Positions 1 to 10,714 of a stretch of DNA of 64,000 bases are shown piece by piece; position 1 is the first letter of the stretch; each line of letters starts with the position of its first letter. The stretch spans positions 41,748,523-41,812,522 of the forward strand of contig OX359273.1 of the NCBI GenBank assembly GCA_947179155.2. The letters are read 5' to 3'. The position numbers and the translations under genes were made by a program. The stretch is from Hedera helix. Lineage: Eukaryota > Streptophyta > Magnoliopsida > Apiales > Araliaceae. Under the pieces are notes generated by a model. That model had not been told where the DNA came from and did not search any database. It saw only the letters and a list, made by a program, of their open reading frames with translations.

Positions 1-274
1 TTTCAAAATTATAAGTTGGTTTACTTTGTATCTTGATATATATCAATTTATGGCACTAATATGGTGAGTCGTGAGTGGTATTGAAACTTCACAAACAGCT
101 GACTTTTGATTATGTACTGGACTTTCTGACTGCCATTTGCTAGCTAGGTGTGGATGTTATCATACTAATGAATTTATATCAAGAACCCATCTTCTCTCTC
201 TCTCTCTCATATTTATTGCCTGTAAGTGTGTTGAATCCTTGCTGACTCTCATCCATTTATGGTGTTGAATTTAG

Positions 275-2917
275 CTGCTGGCTGTTAAGAAACTGGACGT
301 TGCAGCGTCCAGGCAATTGAGTGATGAAGATTTTCTTGAGTTCGTCTCTAGAGTCTCAAAACTTCAGCATGTTAACATAGTTCAACTTGTGGGCTTCTGT
401 GCTGAGCATGGACAACAGTTACTTGTATACGAGTATTGTGGTAATGGAACGCTTTATGAAGCACTGCACATAGATGATGAAATTCACAAGAATCTTTCAT
501 GGAATGCTAGGATACGCTTAGCACTTCAAGCTGCAAGAGCCTTAGAGTAAGTAGCTGGATACTGTCAGTATCCAATATATCAGATACTGAGATTTGGGAA
601 AAGATTGTATGTTCTATATATCTAATATGTCGCTAAGGTGACAGCCAGGAACAGAAGGAGAGAGGGGATGGCAGGGTCATTATATCCTCCAAACCTTTTG
701 ATATCCTTTGTTTATTTTTTCAAATCTAACTGATACTCCATCCATATTGATTTGATGATACCCTTCTCATATATGCTTTACTGCTCCAATGCTTTTACTT
801 ATTACCGTTATGATCATTCTTTAATGGTAAAAATGATTAGATCAGTTTACAATTTGTGGTTTACAAGTACACTCGAATTGAATAACTAAGAAAGGAAGGG
901 AACAATATATACACTATACTAATTTTACCATGAAATTCAATGGTGCTAGCTCCTGAATATTGATGTCTAAATTGAATACATTTCTTTGGTCCTTCCTCAC
1001 AAGATTATCTGGTTCTGTCCCTTGTGATAGCTCCCTTGATTGAGCTGTTTGAATCAATCATTCAATCAGTTTAATTGTATTTCTATTGCTTGCATGCTTG
1101 TGTTGCTGTACATACAGGTCTTACATCTAACATCCTTTATATTAAGTTATTTGGAGATTGAGTTGTTTTCCATTGTTTTGTTGCAAGGTATCTGCACGAG
1201 GTTTGTCAACCACCCATTGTGCACCAGAACTTCAAGTCTGCCAATGTTCTTCTTGATGGTGGGTTTGCAGTACGTGTCTCAGATTGTGGTTTGGCACCAT
1301 TGATATCATCTAACTACATAACTCAGGTGATTCCTGGTATTTAATATGCCTATGTATCTTTTTTTATTCTTCTATGAACTGACTTAAACTGGTGAGTTGG
1401 TAACTGGAATAATACAATTAATCTTCTCTTTTATAAGAGTTGTTCCACTGGACCTGCTGGTGTACAGATCTTGTACTGGCTAAGATATTTTATCTAAGGC
1501 TTATCATTTTGGATATTGACTGTCTTCCTGCTTGAACCTCAGTTACAAGGCATTAAAGTTTGTAAATTAATCCTTGGAACAAGGACTGATGCAATCCCAT
1601 AATTAGCATGAAGCTGAATTCTTATTGTTTGCCACTTAGCTGAGGAAAATGTGATGTCATTCAAATGGAAACATGTTCTGCTTGTGGGTGTGCACAAGCT
1701 TATTCAGACGTGGTTGAAATTAGTCTAGTTGTATACTAAACTGAATTCTGTCCATATATCAGTTTCAAGGTTCTGGATATGGCGCCCCAGAACTTGAGAT
1801 GGGAAATTATACTTGCCACAGTGATGTATACAGCTTCGGAGTTGTTATGTTAGAACTTCTTACGGGAAGGAAATCTTATGACAGGTTAGTGATCTTATTC
1901 AATAGAATAAGATTTTGATCAATGGTATATACCTGTGGGAGCTTCTTTTTTCAACTCTATAAGAACCAATTATTCAAAATATCAACTTTGCGACTGTGAG
2001 AGAAAACCAATAATCACTCATATTCAATTATTTATAATGATTAGGTTGCGGCCTAGAGGGGAGCAATTCCTTGTTAGATGGGCAACCCCTCAGCTTCACG
2101 ATATAGATGCGTTATCAAGAATGGTTGATCCTTCTCTAAAGGGAGCATATCCGTCAAAGTCTTTATCTCGTTTAGCTGATATAATTTCCCTATGTGTCCA
2201 GGTGAATTTCCTTCTTTCTTCATTCCATTTCTCTATCACTCTTTTCTGTTGGTGCACTTGATAATATATTCTATGGATAAAAAGTAAATTAGGAAATACT
2301 TCATAAATTGGCATTTTGCAGGCAAATGAAATGAGTATTCAAAATAGTTTTAATTAGATACTCCGTATTAATCATGTTATCCAGCATGCATTATGCAATT
2401 CCAATTTGCTAAGTCGGTTTTAAAAAATTTAACTGTAGATGTATTGGAGATTCCCTTCCCCTATTTTTTCTATGAAAGGAACTGTGAAGGAGGACAATAA
2501 GTAAGAATTTATTGTTGACTTGAGGCTTACTACATAAAATTTGTTTTGAAATAGCTATTTGGAAAGCATGGATTAATCTCTGTTGACCTTTAACTTTATG
2601 CTTAACAATGCATTTCCAAAATTACGTGCAAATATATCAAGATAAAAGAAAATCTGATAGAAAGTTTCATTGGCAAGATTATCATTTGTAGAGAACCATT
2701 ATATATCCATATTTCCTGATGTGCTCTGCTAATTTTAGTTAACAAAATATTGTGCAAGTTGAATGTAATTATACTTTATTTTACTTTACCTGCTTGTGCT
2801 TCATCTGAAAAGGTAGCGCACTTATCAGAATCGTGTGTTTTGTAGCCTGAGCCGGAATTCAGGCCGCCAATGTCTGAAATTGTTGAGGGCCTTCTACATA
2901 TGGTTGGAAGAGGATGA
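275..2917 (+). CDS. STRUBBELIG-like receptor pseudokinase, C-terminal part (5' truncated by window)
   Basis: Five exons read as one frame: 275-546, 1188-1326, 1763-1884, 2045-2201, 2846-2917 (TGA). They encode the last 253 residues of a kinase domain of the STRUBBELIG-RECEPTOR FAMILY. Seen in sequence: the VAIK-type lysine in LLAVKKLD at the left edge, a catalytic loop reading VHQNFKSANVLLD, SDCGLA in place of DFG, SDVYSFGVVMLELLTGR, and the family hallmarks RWATPQLHDIDAL and EPEFRPPMSEIV near the C terminus. HRD is HQN and DFG is DCG, so catalysis is not expected. Loss of these residues is known for STRUBBELIG, an LRR receptor acting at the plasma membrane in tissue morphogenesis. HQNFKSA resembles STRUBBELIG itself more than other members. 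The LRR and transmembrane exons would lie left of the window; bases 1-274 are intron. Confidence 0.93.
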
Positions 2918-3406
2918 ACAAGACTTGACATTTGGGAATGAATTAAATTAGGAAACAGACGCAATAGACAAAGCTAGGGAGATTTTGTAAAGGCCATGAA
3001 GATTTAATTGGCTTTAAGGAATATTTCATGGGTTCTGTAAAATATATATGTTCAATTCTTTGATTATCAATTGGCTTTAAAAAAAGAAAAACTTTGATTA
3101 TTTATTTGTTTGATTATATCTAGGTACTGTTATGTTTGTTACTGGTGTATGAAATGTCACCGTTACCCGTTGAATTGAATTTTTATTTTTGATGTGGTGG
3201 TATTTTTTTGACTTCCCTTGGGAGGTATTTAGGGATCAAATTGTTTTCGATTATAATTATCTACTTTTGAACGGGTAGATGATATCATCATGGAAAAATT
3301 ATTTTATAATATTAGAGTATGATCACCTAATGCTCTAAAATCCGAATAACTTCTCATCATCAAGTGATCATTATGTCGGTCAACATTTGAGTTGACTTCA
3401 AATGCA
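2918..3406. other. 3' flank of the receptor gene, no gene seen
   Basis: AT-rich sequence with the likely 3' UTR of the STRUBBELIG-like gene at its start. No coding signal or repeat was recognised before the direct repeat that begins near 3407. Confidence 0.5.
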
Positions 3407-3847
3407 GTTAACAAAAATAGAAAATGATATATCATGCAATTTTTTTTTTTGATAGAACATGGGGCCAAAGCCCAAAAGAAACAAAACAAAATTATATCGG
3501 AATAATTAATTATGATATATATGTTGATTTTTTATGTGAATTACGGTGGGTCAATTTTATAATTTTATCAATTTTTGAGTATTAATAGATTGTACTTCGG
3601 AACCGAAATTTAATTTTTAAAAAGCTTTAATTTATGAGGAAAACATGAGAAAATGAAAACAAAGCCGGAAAGATGCATAAATTCATAATCTCCTAAATTA
3701 TTCGATTTTTTTAGAACTAAGGTTTGCATAAGGTAGTCTACATATATATATTTTTACCATCTTTATCCCAATATTAAATTCAAAAATTAATTATTGAATA
3801 TGAAGAATATTATTAAAAAAAAAATTCAAAGTGTATCCCGTTCAAAG
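3407..3847 (+). repeat. Left copy of about 435 bp direct repeat flanking the MULE
   Basis: From about 3407 to 3847 the sequence recurs at 10715-11149 with a few substitutions and small homopolymer length changes. Both copies contain the segment GGGGCCAAAGCCCAAAAGAA and both end in TATCCCGTTCAAAG. This copy stops three bases before the left terminal inverted repeat of the Mutator-like element. The poly-T plus GATAGAAC stretch, read on the other strand, resembles the A-tailed 3' end of a retroposon; that identification is weak. Confidence 0.85.
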
Positions 3848-3850
3848 TGA

Positions 3851-3918
3851 AGAAATGCTATGCGTAATGATCAGTGCACCGACTAAGACAATGATCTGAC
3901 GTGGAAAGTAGTGGGCCC
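3851..3918 (+). repeat. Left terminal inverted repeat of the MULE
   Basis: Begins AGAAATGCTATGCG and pairs with the complement of 10647-10714. Matching blocks are the first 12 bases, GTAATGA, GCACCGAC, AGACAATGATC and GACGTGGAA. In MULEs the TIRs hold transposase-binding sites and promoters for the internal genes. Confidence 0.9.
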
Positions 3919-3959
3919 CAGTAATCAGTGACCGATTCACAAGCAGATACAAGAAAGTA

Positions 3960-4300
3960 AGTTTGAAATTCAAAAAATTGGCCACAAAACAATTTAGCAA
4001 ATACGCGGTACTTTTGTTATTTCTCTCTCCAGTAGCAATTGTTTCCTTCTCACCATTATTTCTCTCAAAACAACTTTACCAAATAAACAGCACTTTTGTT
4101 ATTTCTCTCTCCAGCAGCAATTGTTTCCTTCTCGCCATGATTTCTCTCTTCAGCAGTCTGTTACCTTTTCGCCACTCTTGAAGCTCTCTCCAATACCACT
4201 CCCAAGCCACCGATCTGATGCGGAACAGGGCAAGTTATCAAGCTCCTTGTTTATTGATCTGTTTCAAGCTCCTTGTTTATTGATCTATTTACCGAAGGAG
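3960..4300 (+). repeat. Short tandem duplications in the MULE 5' region
   Basis: A unit of about 75 bp containing TTTGTTATTTCTCTCTCCAG occurs at about 4013 and again at about 4096. A 25 bp unit (TCAAGCTCCTTGTTTATTGA) is repeated head to tail at about 4238-4288. These lie in the likely promoter or leader of the + strand gene; the small open frames here show no family signature. Confidence 0.6.
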
Positions 4301-5462
4301 GAAAGAACGACTACGATTGGTAATCTCAACAATCCAAGTCTTTTGATATTGTATTTTATTAAATATATACTTCCAGATCTAGTTTTGTCTTTCACACTAT
4401 GGCATCCATTAACTGTTGATGTTAATGTTGATGAAGATGGTTATTTCCTCTTTCTTTAATCTTTTATGTCACTTTAACTGTGAATCTGAACGAGTGTGTT
4501 TGTGCATGTCTAATTGAAAAAGCCTGTATCTTTTGGTTTTTGGTGTAGAATGTCCAAGTCAAAACTGTGGCCAAACTCATACAGAGTTTATTTTTGGCTT
4601 GATATAGTTTCGAATTTGAGGTTTGCTATCATTTCAATCTAAAAGTCATTTTCAACTTGATATAAAAGTTTTAGTACACATAGGAATTAAGGTCTACAAA
4701 TTAATTAAATAACATGCAGTCCAAAGTTTCTTAATTGTGTGAGTTGCAGTTATCAGTAACAACAAGCAACTACACTGTTAATAAAGATTGTAAAACATAA
4801 AACACAGAGATATTCCAACATAAGTGACATTATGAAAAGCAGTAATCCATTTTTTGATAAACAGAGGTAAAACATTCACTTTTGATAGTTTCATCATAAG
4901 TTTGGACATATAATGGTCCAAATAACATTTTGTAGTTTTCTGCATTGTGTAGGACTTAATCTCGTGACTTGTGTTAAACTACTTTTTATACTACGTCTAC
5001 CTTAGCAAAAAAGAAAAGGTAGTTTCTTAATTTACTAGGCTACTAGTCTACAGACAACTTTTGCAAACCTAACTAGGATGAGTGGTTGATTCAAGAATCT
5101 GGGCTTTACAACATAGTTGAATGCCCCTCCTACTTACTGTCACCTGTCTCTCAATATTTTACTTCACTCTAATATTGTCCTTTCAAGTAATTCGTCTCTT
5201 CAAGTACTTCCTATTAAATTTTATATTGAGCTAATCTTTAGCATATCCTTCTGTGCAAACCCAATTAAAGTTTTCAAAGATGCCCAACGTATAGCTATTC
5301 CCTTCACATTACTCGATAAAAAGTTGAATAAACAAAATAGAAGAGGGAAAGTAATAGCCCACAGGTCCATACTGATTTATCCAAGTCAAGTACTTCATCC
5401 AGATATGTCTGTTCACATAAAAACAATATAGTCAGTCCATACTTGTATGCTATGTCCTTAAA

Positions 5463-5844
5463 AATTCTGAACCGGTGTTTTACATTGATTATGATTCTGC
5501 ATACTATAGATTCTGCATGCTGGTAGCTATTTATATAACCTACAACAATCTAAATGCAATGGGATTGGGATTTATAGGATACAAACTGATCCTGGATTGG
5601 TGCCACAATACTAAATTACTATTTAGAGTTCCTGAATGCACCAAGTCTACATGCATGTTAAAGATTCTGAACCGGTGTTTTATATTAATTATGATTCTGC
5701 ATACTACTGGTAGTTATGTATATAACCTACAACAATCTAAATGTAGTGGGATTGGGATTTATAGGATACAAACTGATCCTGGATTGGTGCCACAATACTA
5801 AATTACTATTTAAAGTTCCTGAATGCACCAAGTCTACATGCATT
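5463..5844 (+). repeat. Tandem duplication, 200 bp period, inside the MULE
   Basis: The block starting ATTCTGAACCGGTGTTTTA at 5463 is repeated from about 5663 with small deletions. Both copies run through ACAAACTGATCCTGGATTGG to a shared CACCAAGTCTACATGCAT. It lies upstream of the GRF zinc-finger gene. A smaller direct repeat (CTTCATTATCTTCAATTCCC) follows at about 5880 and 5955. Confidence 0.85.
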
Positions 5845-6004
5845 TATAGTTCCTTCCTGTGAATATTGACAGCCTACACCCTTCATTATCTTCAATTCCC
5901 AGTTGTCGTGGTAATATTGCTGCATTGTTTTGTTTATTATTCGTGGTAATACTGCTTCATTATCTTCAATTCCCAGCTTAGTGTGAACATAGAGTCGATC
6001 TTAC

Positions 6005-6516
6005 ATGGCTACATCTCGTTCCAGATCTGCGTCAATTGGTCAAGAACAACGGATGTGTTTTTGTGATGTTCCAGCTCGAGTTTGTGTTTCAAGGAAGGAT
6101 GGATCAAGAGGAAGAAGATTTTATGGCTGCCGCCACTATGGGGTAAGTGTCATTCCTTTATTACTATTAACTCAGTCCTTTCCCTCATTTTTGTGTTTTT
6201 GACTTTTAATCCTTCCTCAATTTTTTTATAGGAATCTGGGAGATATTGTGGATATTTTGAATGGCTGGAATACAATCCTAATAAAGATGAAACAACGAGT
6301 GTGATGAATAACAAAATTGAAGATATGAGCTTACTGCTGGAGAAAAACTCAAAGCTAAAGGACAAATTGAATAATATGAGAAGGGAAACATTTAAATTGG
6401 AGATGGAGGTTGATAGGCTTAAAGAAACAAAGTCAAAACTAATGTTGTGCATTGTATTGTCATGGTTGGTCACTGTAGTAGTAATTTTGTTATGTATTTG
6501 CATTATTATGATGTAA
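6005..6516 (+). CDS. GRF zinc finger - coiled coil - C-terminal membrane anchor protein, second gene of the MULE
   Basis: Two exons, 6005-6142 and 6232-6516 (TAA), joined by an 89 bp GT-AG intron in phase 0; 140 residues. Residues about 18-59 fit a GRF zinc finger: MCFCDVPARVCVSRKDGSRG, RRFYGCRHYG, then across the splice CGYFEWLEY, giving C-x-C, C and C ligands with the RxFYGC core and a FxW ending. Residues about 70-115 are rich in K, E, L and N and suit a coiled coil. About 20 hydrophobic residues then end at the C terminus (LVTVVVILLCICII). The ATG at 6005 gives a complete finger. It is convergent with the transposase, in the mudrB position but without similarity to MURB as far as I recall. 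GRF fingers bind nucleic acid, mostly single-stranded; a DNA- or RNA-binding accessory protein anchored to a membrane is an inference. Confidence 0.8.
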
Positions 6517-7240
6517 TAAAACTTAAATGATGATTGTAATGGATGAAATATAGTTTCATGACTATGATGTAATTAATCAACTGGGTTGTAATTTGTTTGA
6601 AATGAAGAAAATGACTTGTTGTTGGGTTTGTTGAACTTGTTGTTGCTACTGCTGTTGCATATTGGGTGATTCTGTTGTTGTAGGTTTTATGACTTGACTG
6701 ACACCTTGTGGAAACTGTCGTTGATTCTGTTGCACCTTGTGGAAACTAAGATTTATCTTTGTTGAGTATGAAAGTTAGATGCTGAATATTTTGAAGGACT
6801 TATTCCACTGGACTATACCTACAACCAGGAATATAAAACTACCCATCAGAACTAACAGGAATATAAAACTACCCATCAGAACTAACAACCAGGATGCTAT
6901 CAAATAATTTTCATCTACATCACCTAATACCAGCTAATGATTAACAACAATAGACTAATTTTGAATAAAATATCAATGTAACAATGACATTGTCTATAAC
7001 CATTCCAGGAAGCATGTGAAAGTTACAACTCATAATACATTCTTTTCGATATACTTGAATGAGACAGGTGGTCATAACTCTTCTCCAAAGAACATAGAAC
7101 GCACAGTCATTACAAAATTTCACAAAGTTATGGTTCAAATGTAACATGTTCTATAACCAAAATAAAACAAAAAACCAACTACATGAACTATACCAGTAGT
7201 AACATTTGAACCATACTACATGAACTAAAGACTACTACTA
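6517..7240. other. Spacer between the two convergent MULE genes
   Basis: No coding signal was found. It holds a 31 bp head-to-tail duplication at about 6822-6885 (GGAATATAAAACTACCCATC) and presumably the 3' ends of both transcripts. Confidence 0.5.
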
Positions 7241-7369
7241 TTACAATGAAAATCCAGCCTGCTCTATGTCCTTAAGCAACTCATAAGCTTTATCCAATCT
7301 TTTTCTTCGGTAGAACCCACCAATCAAAAAACTGCAATTGTTCATTGAACCACCAAAAAACTGCAATGT
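7241..7369 (-). pseudogene. Possible pentatricopeptide-repeat fragment inside the MULE
   Basis: A minus-strand frame contains FLIGGFYRRKRLDKAYELLK followed by DIEQAGF and ends at a TAA at the left edge. The spacing and residues match one 35-residue PPR unit (LI.G....RLD.A.EL......G). It lies downstream of the transposase stop codon. It could be a captured host fragment or an unrecognised alternative 3' exon; a single repeat is weak evidence. Confidence 0.45.
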
Positions 7370-7460
7370 GCTATAAAAAAAATCAAAATAAACCAATATC
7401 ATTACGACATGACACGGAAACGAAAAAATCAAATAACTCCAATTATAATAAAGTTATACC

Positions 7461-10378
7461 TTAATTTTCCGAATCAATTAGAGATTCATTCAAGTCTATG
7501 TTCCACATACCAACATATCCTACACTCCCTTGTGATGGCTGAAAAATATAACAAATTATCATTTGAGTAATATGTCGAAAAAAAAACAAATGAAATGAGA
7601 AGATGTTCTATATATGAAACTATACTTACATTCATATTTGCACTCTCTTGTGTCATACAGTCCAAGCCTTCCACATCCTAAAAAGAAAAATAATGTCAAA
7701 TGCTAAATTATGCAATGCAATGAACATAATTATATAGAAAATATATGAACATCAAATACCGGTGTAATTCTTGCTTTGTCGCGCCTGCATGGTACCCTTT
7801 TGTTTAATTTTGCACTCTTCCTAATAATTTGCTCAATCATTGATTGTTTTCTCTTAGCCGCAGGTCGCCCTCTCCGAGGACCTTTACTTGGATTACCCAC
7901 GGTATTTGATTTCTCTTGGGCACTTTCCAAATCCTTTTGTACATCTCCAACCATATTGCTTAGACACCGCTCATCATCTAAGTCATTATCCGCCTCTATT
8001 TTTAGCAAACCTGCCGCCATCCTATCAGTCTTGGTAGTGGAAAAAATGGCTTTATCGGCAACCTTATTGAATAACTTCAACAAACTGTCATAGCGTACAA
8101 ATTCGGGCTTGCGTTCCCAATTAACGTAACTAACCTTAACTTTTGTGTGACACCTCGCCAAGTTTTTCATCCATCGTCGAAGAATGTATTTATCAGGCAC
8201 TACTTTAAGCTTCTTTTTGGCCCACACTGAGATCATATGTGCACACATCATCCCTTTACTTTCAAACAACCGGCAATTGCAAGTAGTTTCTCTCGACTCT
8301 TCATTGAAATGAACAAGGAAAGTAAAAGTTTTAAATGTTATTTTTCTCTTCCCAACTAGAATGTCGTGTTCAATGTGAAACTGTGAAACACCACAATCAA
8401 TTCGGCAACTTGCTCTCGAAATTCCAAGCATTTCTTAACTGTGTATGCTTGCTGAAATTGGTTCTCAAAACCATAAGGAGACACATTTTGAAATTGTACG
8501 TTTAAGGAATGGGCATCTGTCTTTTCTTCTTTTTGCACCTTTTTGCATAAGGCATTCTCATATTGTTCCACAAATTCCTTCAAGGTGGTATTGGAATGAA
8601 CATAACCATCAAAGAATGCATTCATGCTCTCACTTCGTTGGGTTGTTGACATCCCCGCCCAGAAGGTATCTTTAACAAATGCCGGTACCCATCGGTTCCT
8701 TTCCGCATACAATCCGGCTAACCAATCATTGGACTGTAAATCATACATTTTGATGAAATCAGCCCAATTTTTTTCAAACTCTGTTGGACTTAAAGAATCA
8801 TAGACAACATTCTTCATCATGGCCTTAATCGGCTTATACTCTTTATATCCCTTTAACTTGTCAGGATTTTTTTTCATGATATGCCACAAACACCAACGAT
8901 GTCGTGCATTAGGAAAAACTTGACTTATTGCATTTTGCATGGCCCTGCATTGGTCAGTAATGATGGCATTAGGATAGTAATCGAGCATGCAAGAAAGCCA
9001 AGTTTCGAACAACCATACAAATAAAGTCGTGTCCTCCCGTGATATCAAACCGCAACCAAACAAAATCGACTGTCCATGATGGTTGACCCCTACAAAGGGT
9101 GCGAAAGACATATCGTACGTGTTAACAAGGTAAGTTGTATCAAAAGTGACCACGTCGCCAAATTCCTTGTAATACTCTCTACTCCTAGCATCTGCCCAAA
9201 AGATGTTCCGCAATCGGTCATCTTCATCAACATCAATGGCATAAAAGAAGTCACCATTGTCTTTTTGCATTTTAACAAAGTACTGATACATTGCCTGAGC
9301 ATCCCCTTCCTTGAGCTCTAAACGCCTCACTTTGTCCTTGTAATTTCTTGCGTCCTTTTCTAACCATGACAGATTATCAAGGCCCCCAGCCTCGATCACA
9401 AATGAGGAAATAGTTTTGTTTAATCTAATTCCGGCTGCCGCATCCAGTTCAATTGTCCTCATCGCATGTGGTGGGACAATCCGATTGCACTTAAGATATC
9501 TCACTTTATCCGGGTCCATTTCATGATTATGATTCAGTTCAATCGAATTCAACATCCACTTCCCGTCAACTTGCAAAGAAATATTCATATGAGCTTTACA
9601 ATCAATTTTTGTTGTTGGTTGGGATTTAACCGGATTCAAAGTCTTTCTCCTGGGCTTTCCACTCCGATGGCAACCATAAGTTATATTAGACTTTATTTCA
9701 TCTTCACGCTTCTTAGAAGTTTTTGTTATCGACCCGAAACTTTTAGCTTTTGCATAACTAGCATAACAGTCACGAGCTTCATTTTCTGAATTGAAAATTG
9801 TTCCGATCTTAGGTTCCAATACCACCACCTCCAAATTACTAACGCTACATATAAATAAAATAACATTAAAAGAAAATGGTTAACTATTAATATGCAAGTA
9901 GCCAACAAAACAAAATACACACTCATAGTTTCGTTTTTATGATTTTATTTTCTTTAAATTTTTTAATATGCAAGTTTTGTTTGTATCCTAAAATTATTTG
10001 CAAGTATCTACCAGCTCTGAAAGTTTTTAATATGCAAGTTTTTATTTGTATCCTTGTATATCTGAAATTTACTATGCACTAAAAAATAGAAGTGGACATA
10101 ATTCCTTTTCATGTACTTTCTTTTTGTGGGCTTGTTGATTTTTCAGAAAAACTCATCAAGGCATCAACGCTATTCTTTATCTAATAATTACAAAAAATAA
10201 AATAAAATTCTAACTTTTTTGTGACTTGTTGTTTGCCTTCTTGTTTCAATGAGAGAGAGAGAGAGAGAAACCTGTGAGAATAAAGCTCATCAATGGTGAT
10301 GGCGTTGTCCGCTGGTGTTGGTGCTGGTGGTGAAGTGTCGTCGTCAATCAGTGGTAGCGATGGAGACCGATCGTCCAT
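7461..10378 (-). pseudogene. FAR1/FHY3-type MULE transposase, one frameshift
   Basis: Exons on the minus strand: 10378-10272 (first in-frame ATG, 35 codons), 9844-7760, 7677-7630 and 7538-7461 (TAA); every splice keeps phase. In order: a FAR1 DNA-binding domain (PKIGTIFNSENEARDCYASY, CHRSGKP, IDCKAHM, NHNHEM); the DDE core with FDTTY, IITDQCRAM, HRWCLWHIMKK and TQRSESMNAFF; a SWIM zinc finger (TCNCRLFESKGMMCAHM); and a basic tail (PRRGRPAAKRK) likely to act as a nuclear signal. Between the core and the SWIM finger, near 8393-8420, the frame changes inside an ATTG-rich stretch. The part after FREQVAEL continues only in another frame, and no intron of workable size fits, so this copy looks recently broken or carries a sequence error. 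It catalyses cut-and-paste movement of the element. The host regulators FHY3 and FAR1 derive from this family. Confidence 0.88.
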
Positions 10379-10646
10379 CAATGGTGATGGTGGAGTCCGA
10401 TCGTCCGCCGCTGCTGGTTTAGAGAAGAGAAAGGAGTGACACCGGTGGTGGAGGGTCGGGGCTAGGCAAGGGGAGTGATACAGGAGAGTGAGACACAAAA
10501 AAAAAAATTACTTTGTTTTGGTGACTAGTTGTTTGGCGCTGGTTTTTTTTTTTTTTGTCAAGAAAAAAAGTTGTTTGGCGCTGTTTGGCTGATTATTTGG
10601 CGCTTTTTTTTTGGGCCCAATTTTGTGTCTAATTTTGAATTTTCGA

Positions 10647-10714
10647 TGGACCCCCACCTTCCACGTCGGATCATTGTCTCGGTCGGTGCCTAAGTCATTA
10701 CCCATAGCATTTCT
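10647..10714 (-). repeat. Right terminal inverted repeat of the MULE
   Basis: The complement begins AGAAATGCTATGGGTAATGA and aligns with the left terminal repeat at 3851-3918. The transposase gene reads inward from this end, starting about 270-340 bp away. Confidence 0.9.

Larger units (their letters stand above)
3851..10714. mobile_element. MuDR-like (Mutator-like) DNA transposon with FAR1-type transposase and GRF zinc-finger gene
   Basis: The ends are inverted repeats of about 65 bp, roughly 80-85 percent identical: the left end begins AGAAATGCTATGCGTAATGA and the complement of the right end begins AGAAATGCTATGGGTAATGA. Both continue through GCACCGAC, GACAATGATC and GACGTGGAA. Inside are two convergent genes, a GRF zinc-finger gene on the + strand (6005-6516) and a FAR1/MULE transposase on the - strand (7461-10378). 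This is the same tail-to-tail layout as mudrA and mudrB in maize MuDR. No 9 bp target duplication abuts the ends; a 435 bp direct repeat flanks the element instead. The 6864 bp length is typical for an autonomous MULE. Confidence 0.9.

Noticed and set aside
4121..4459. 112-codon frame near the MULE left end as an extra element gene
   Set aside because: It crosses short tandem duplications, has no motif and no conserved splice partner; more likely leader sequence.
8356..9834. Transposase beginning at 9834 with MEVVVLEPK
   Set aside because: The codon is TTG, not ATG. An AG acceptor just upstream joins in phase to an exon at 10378-10272 with a proper ATG.
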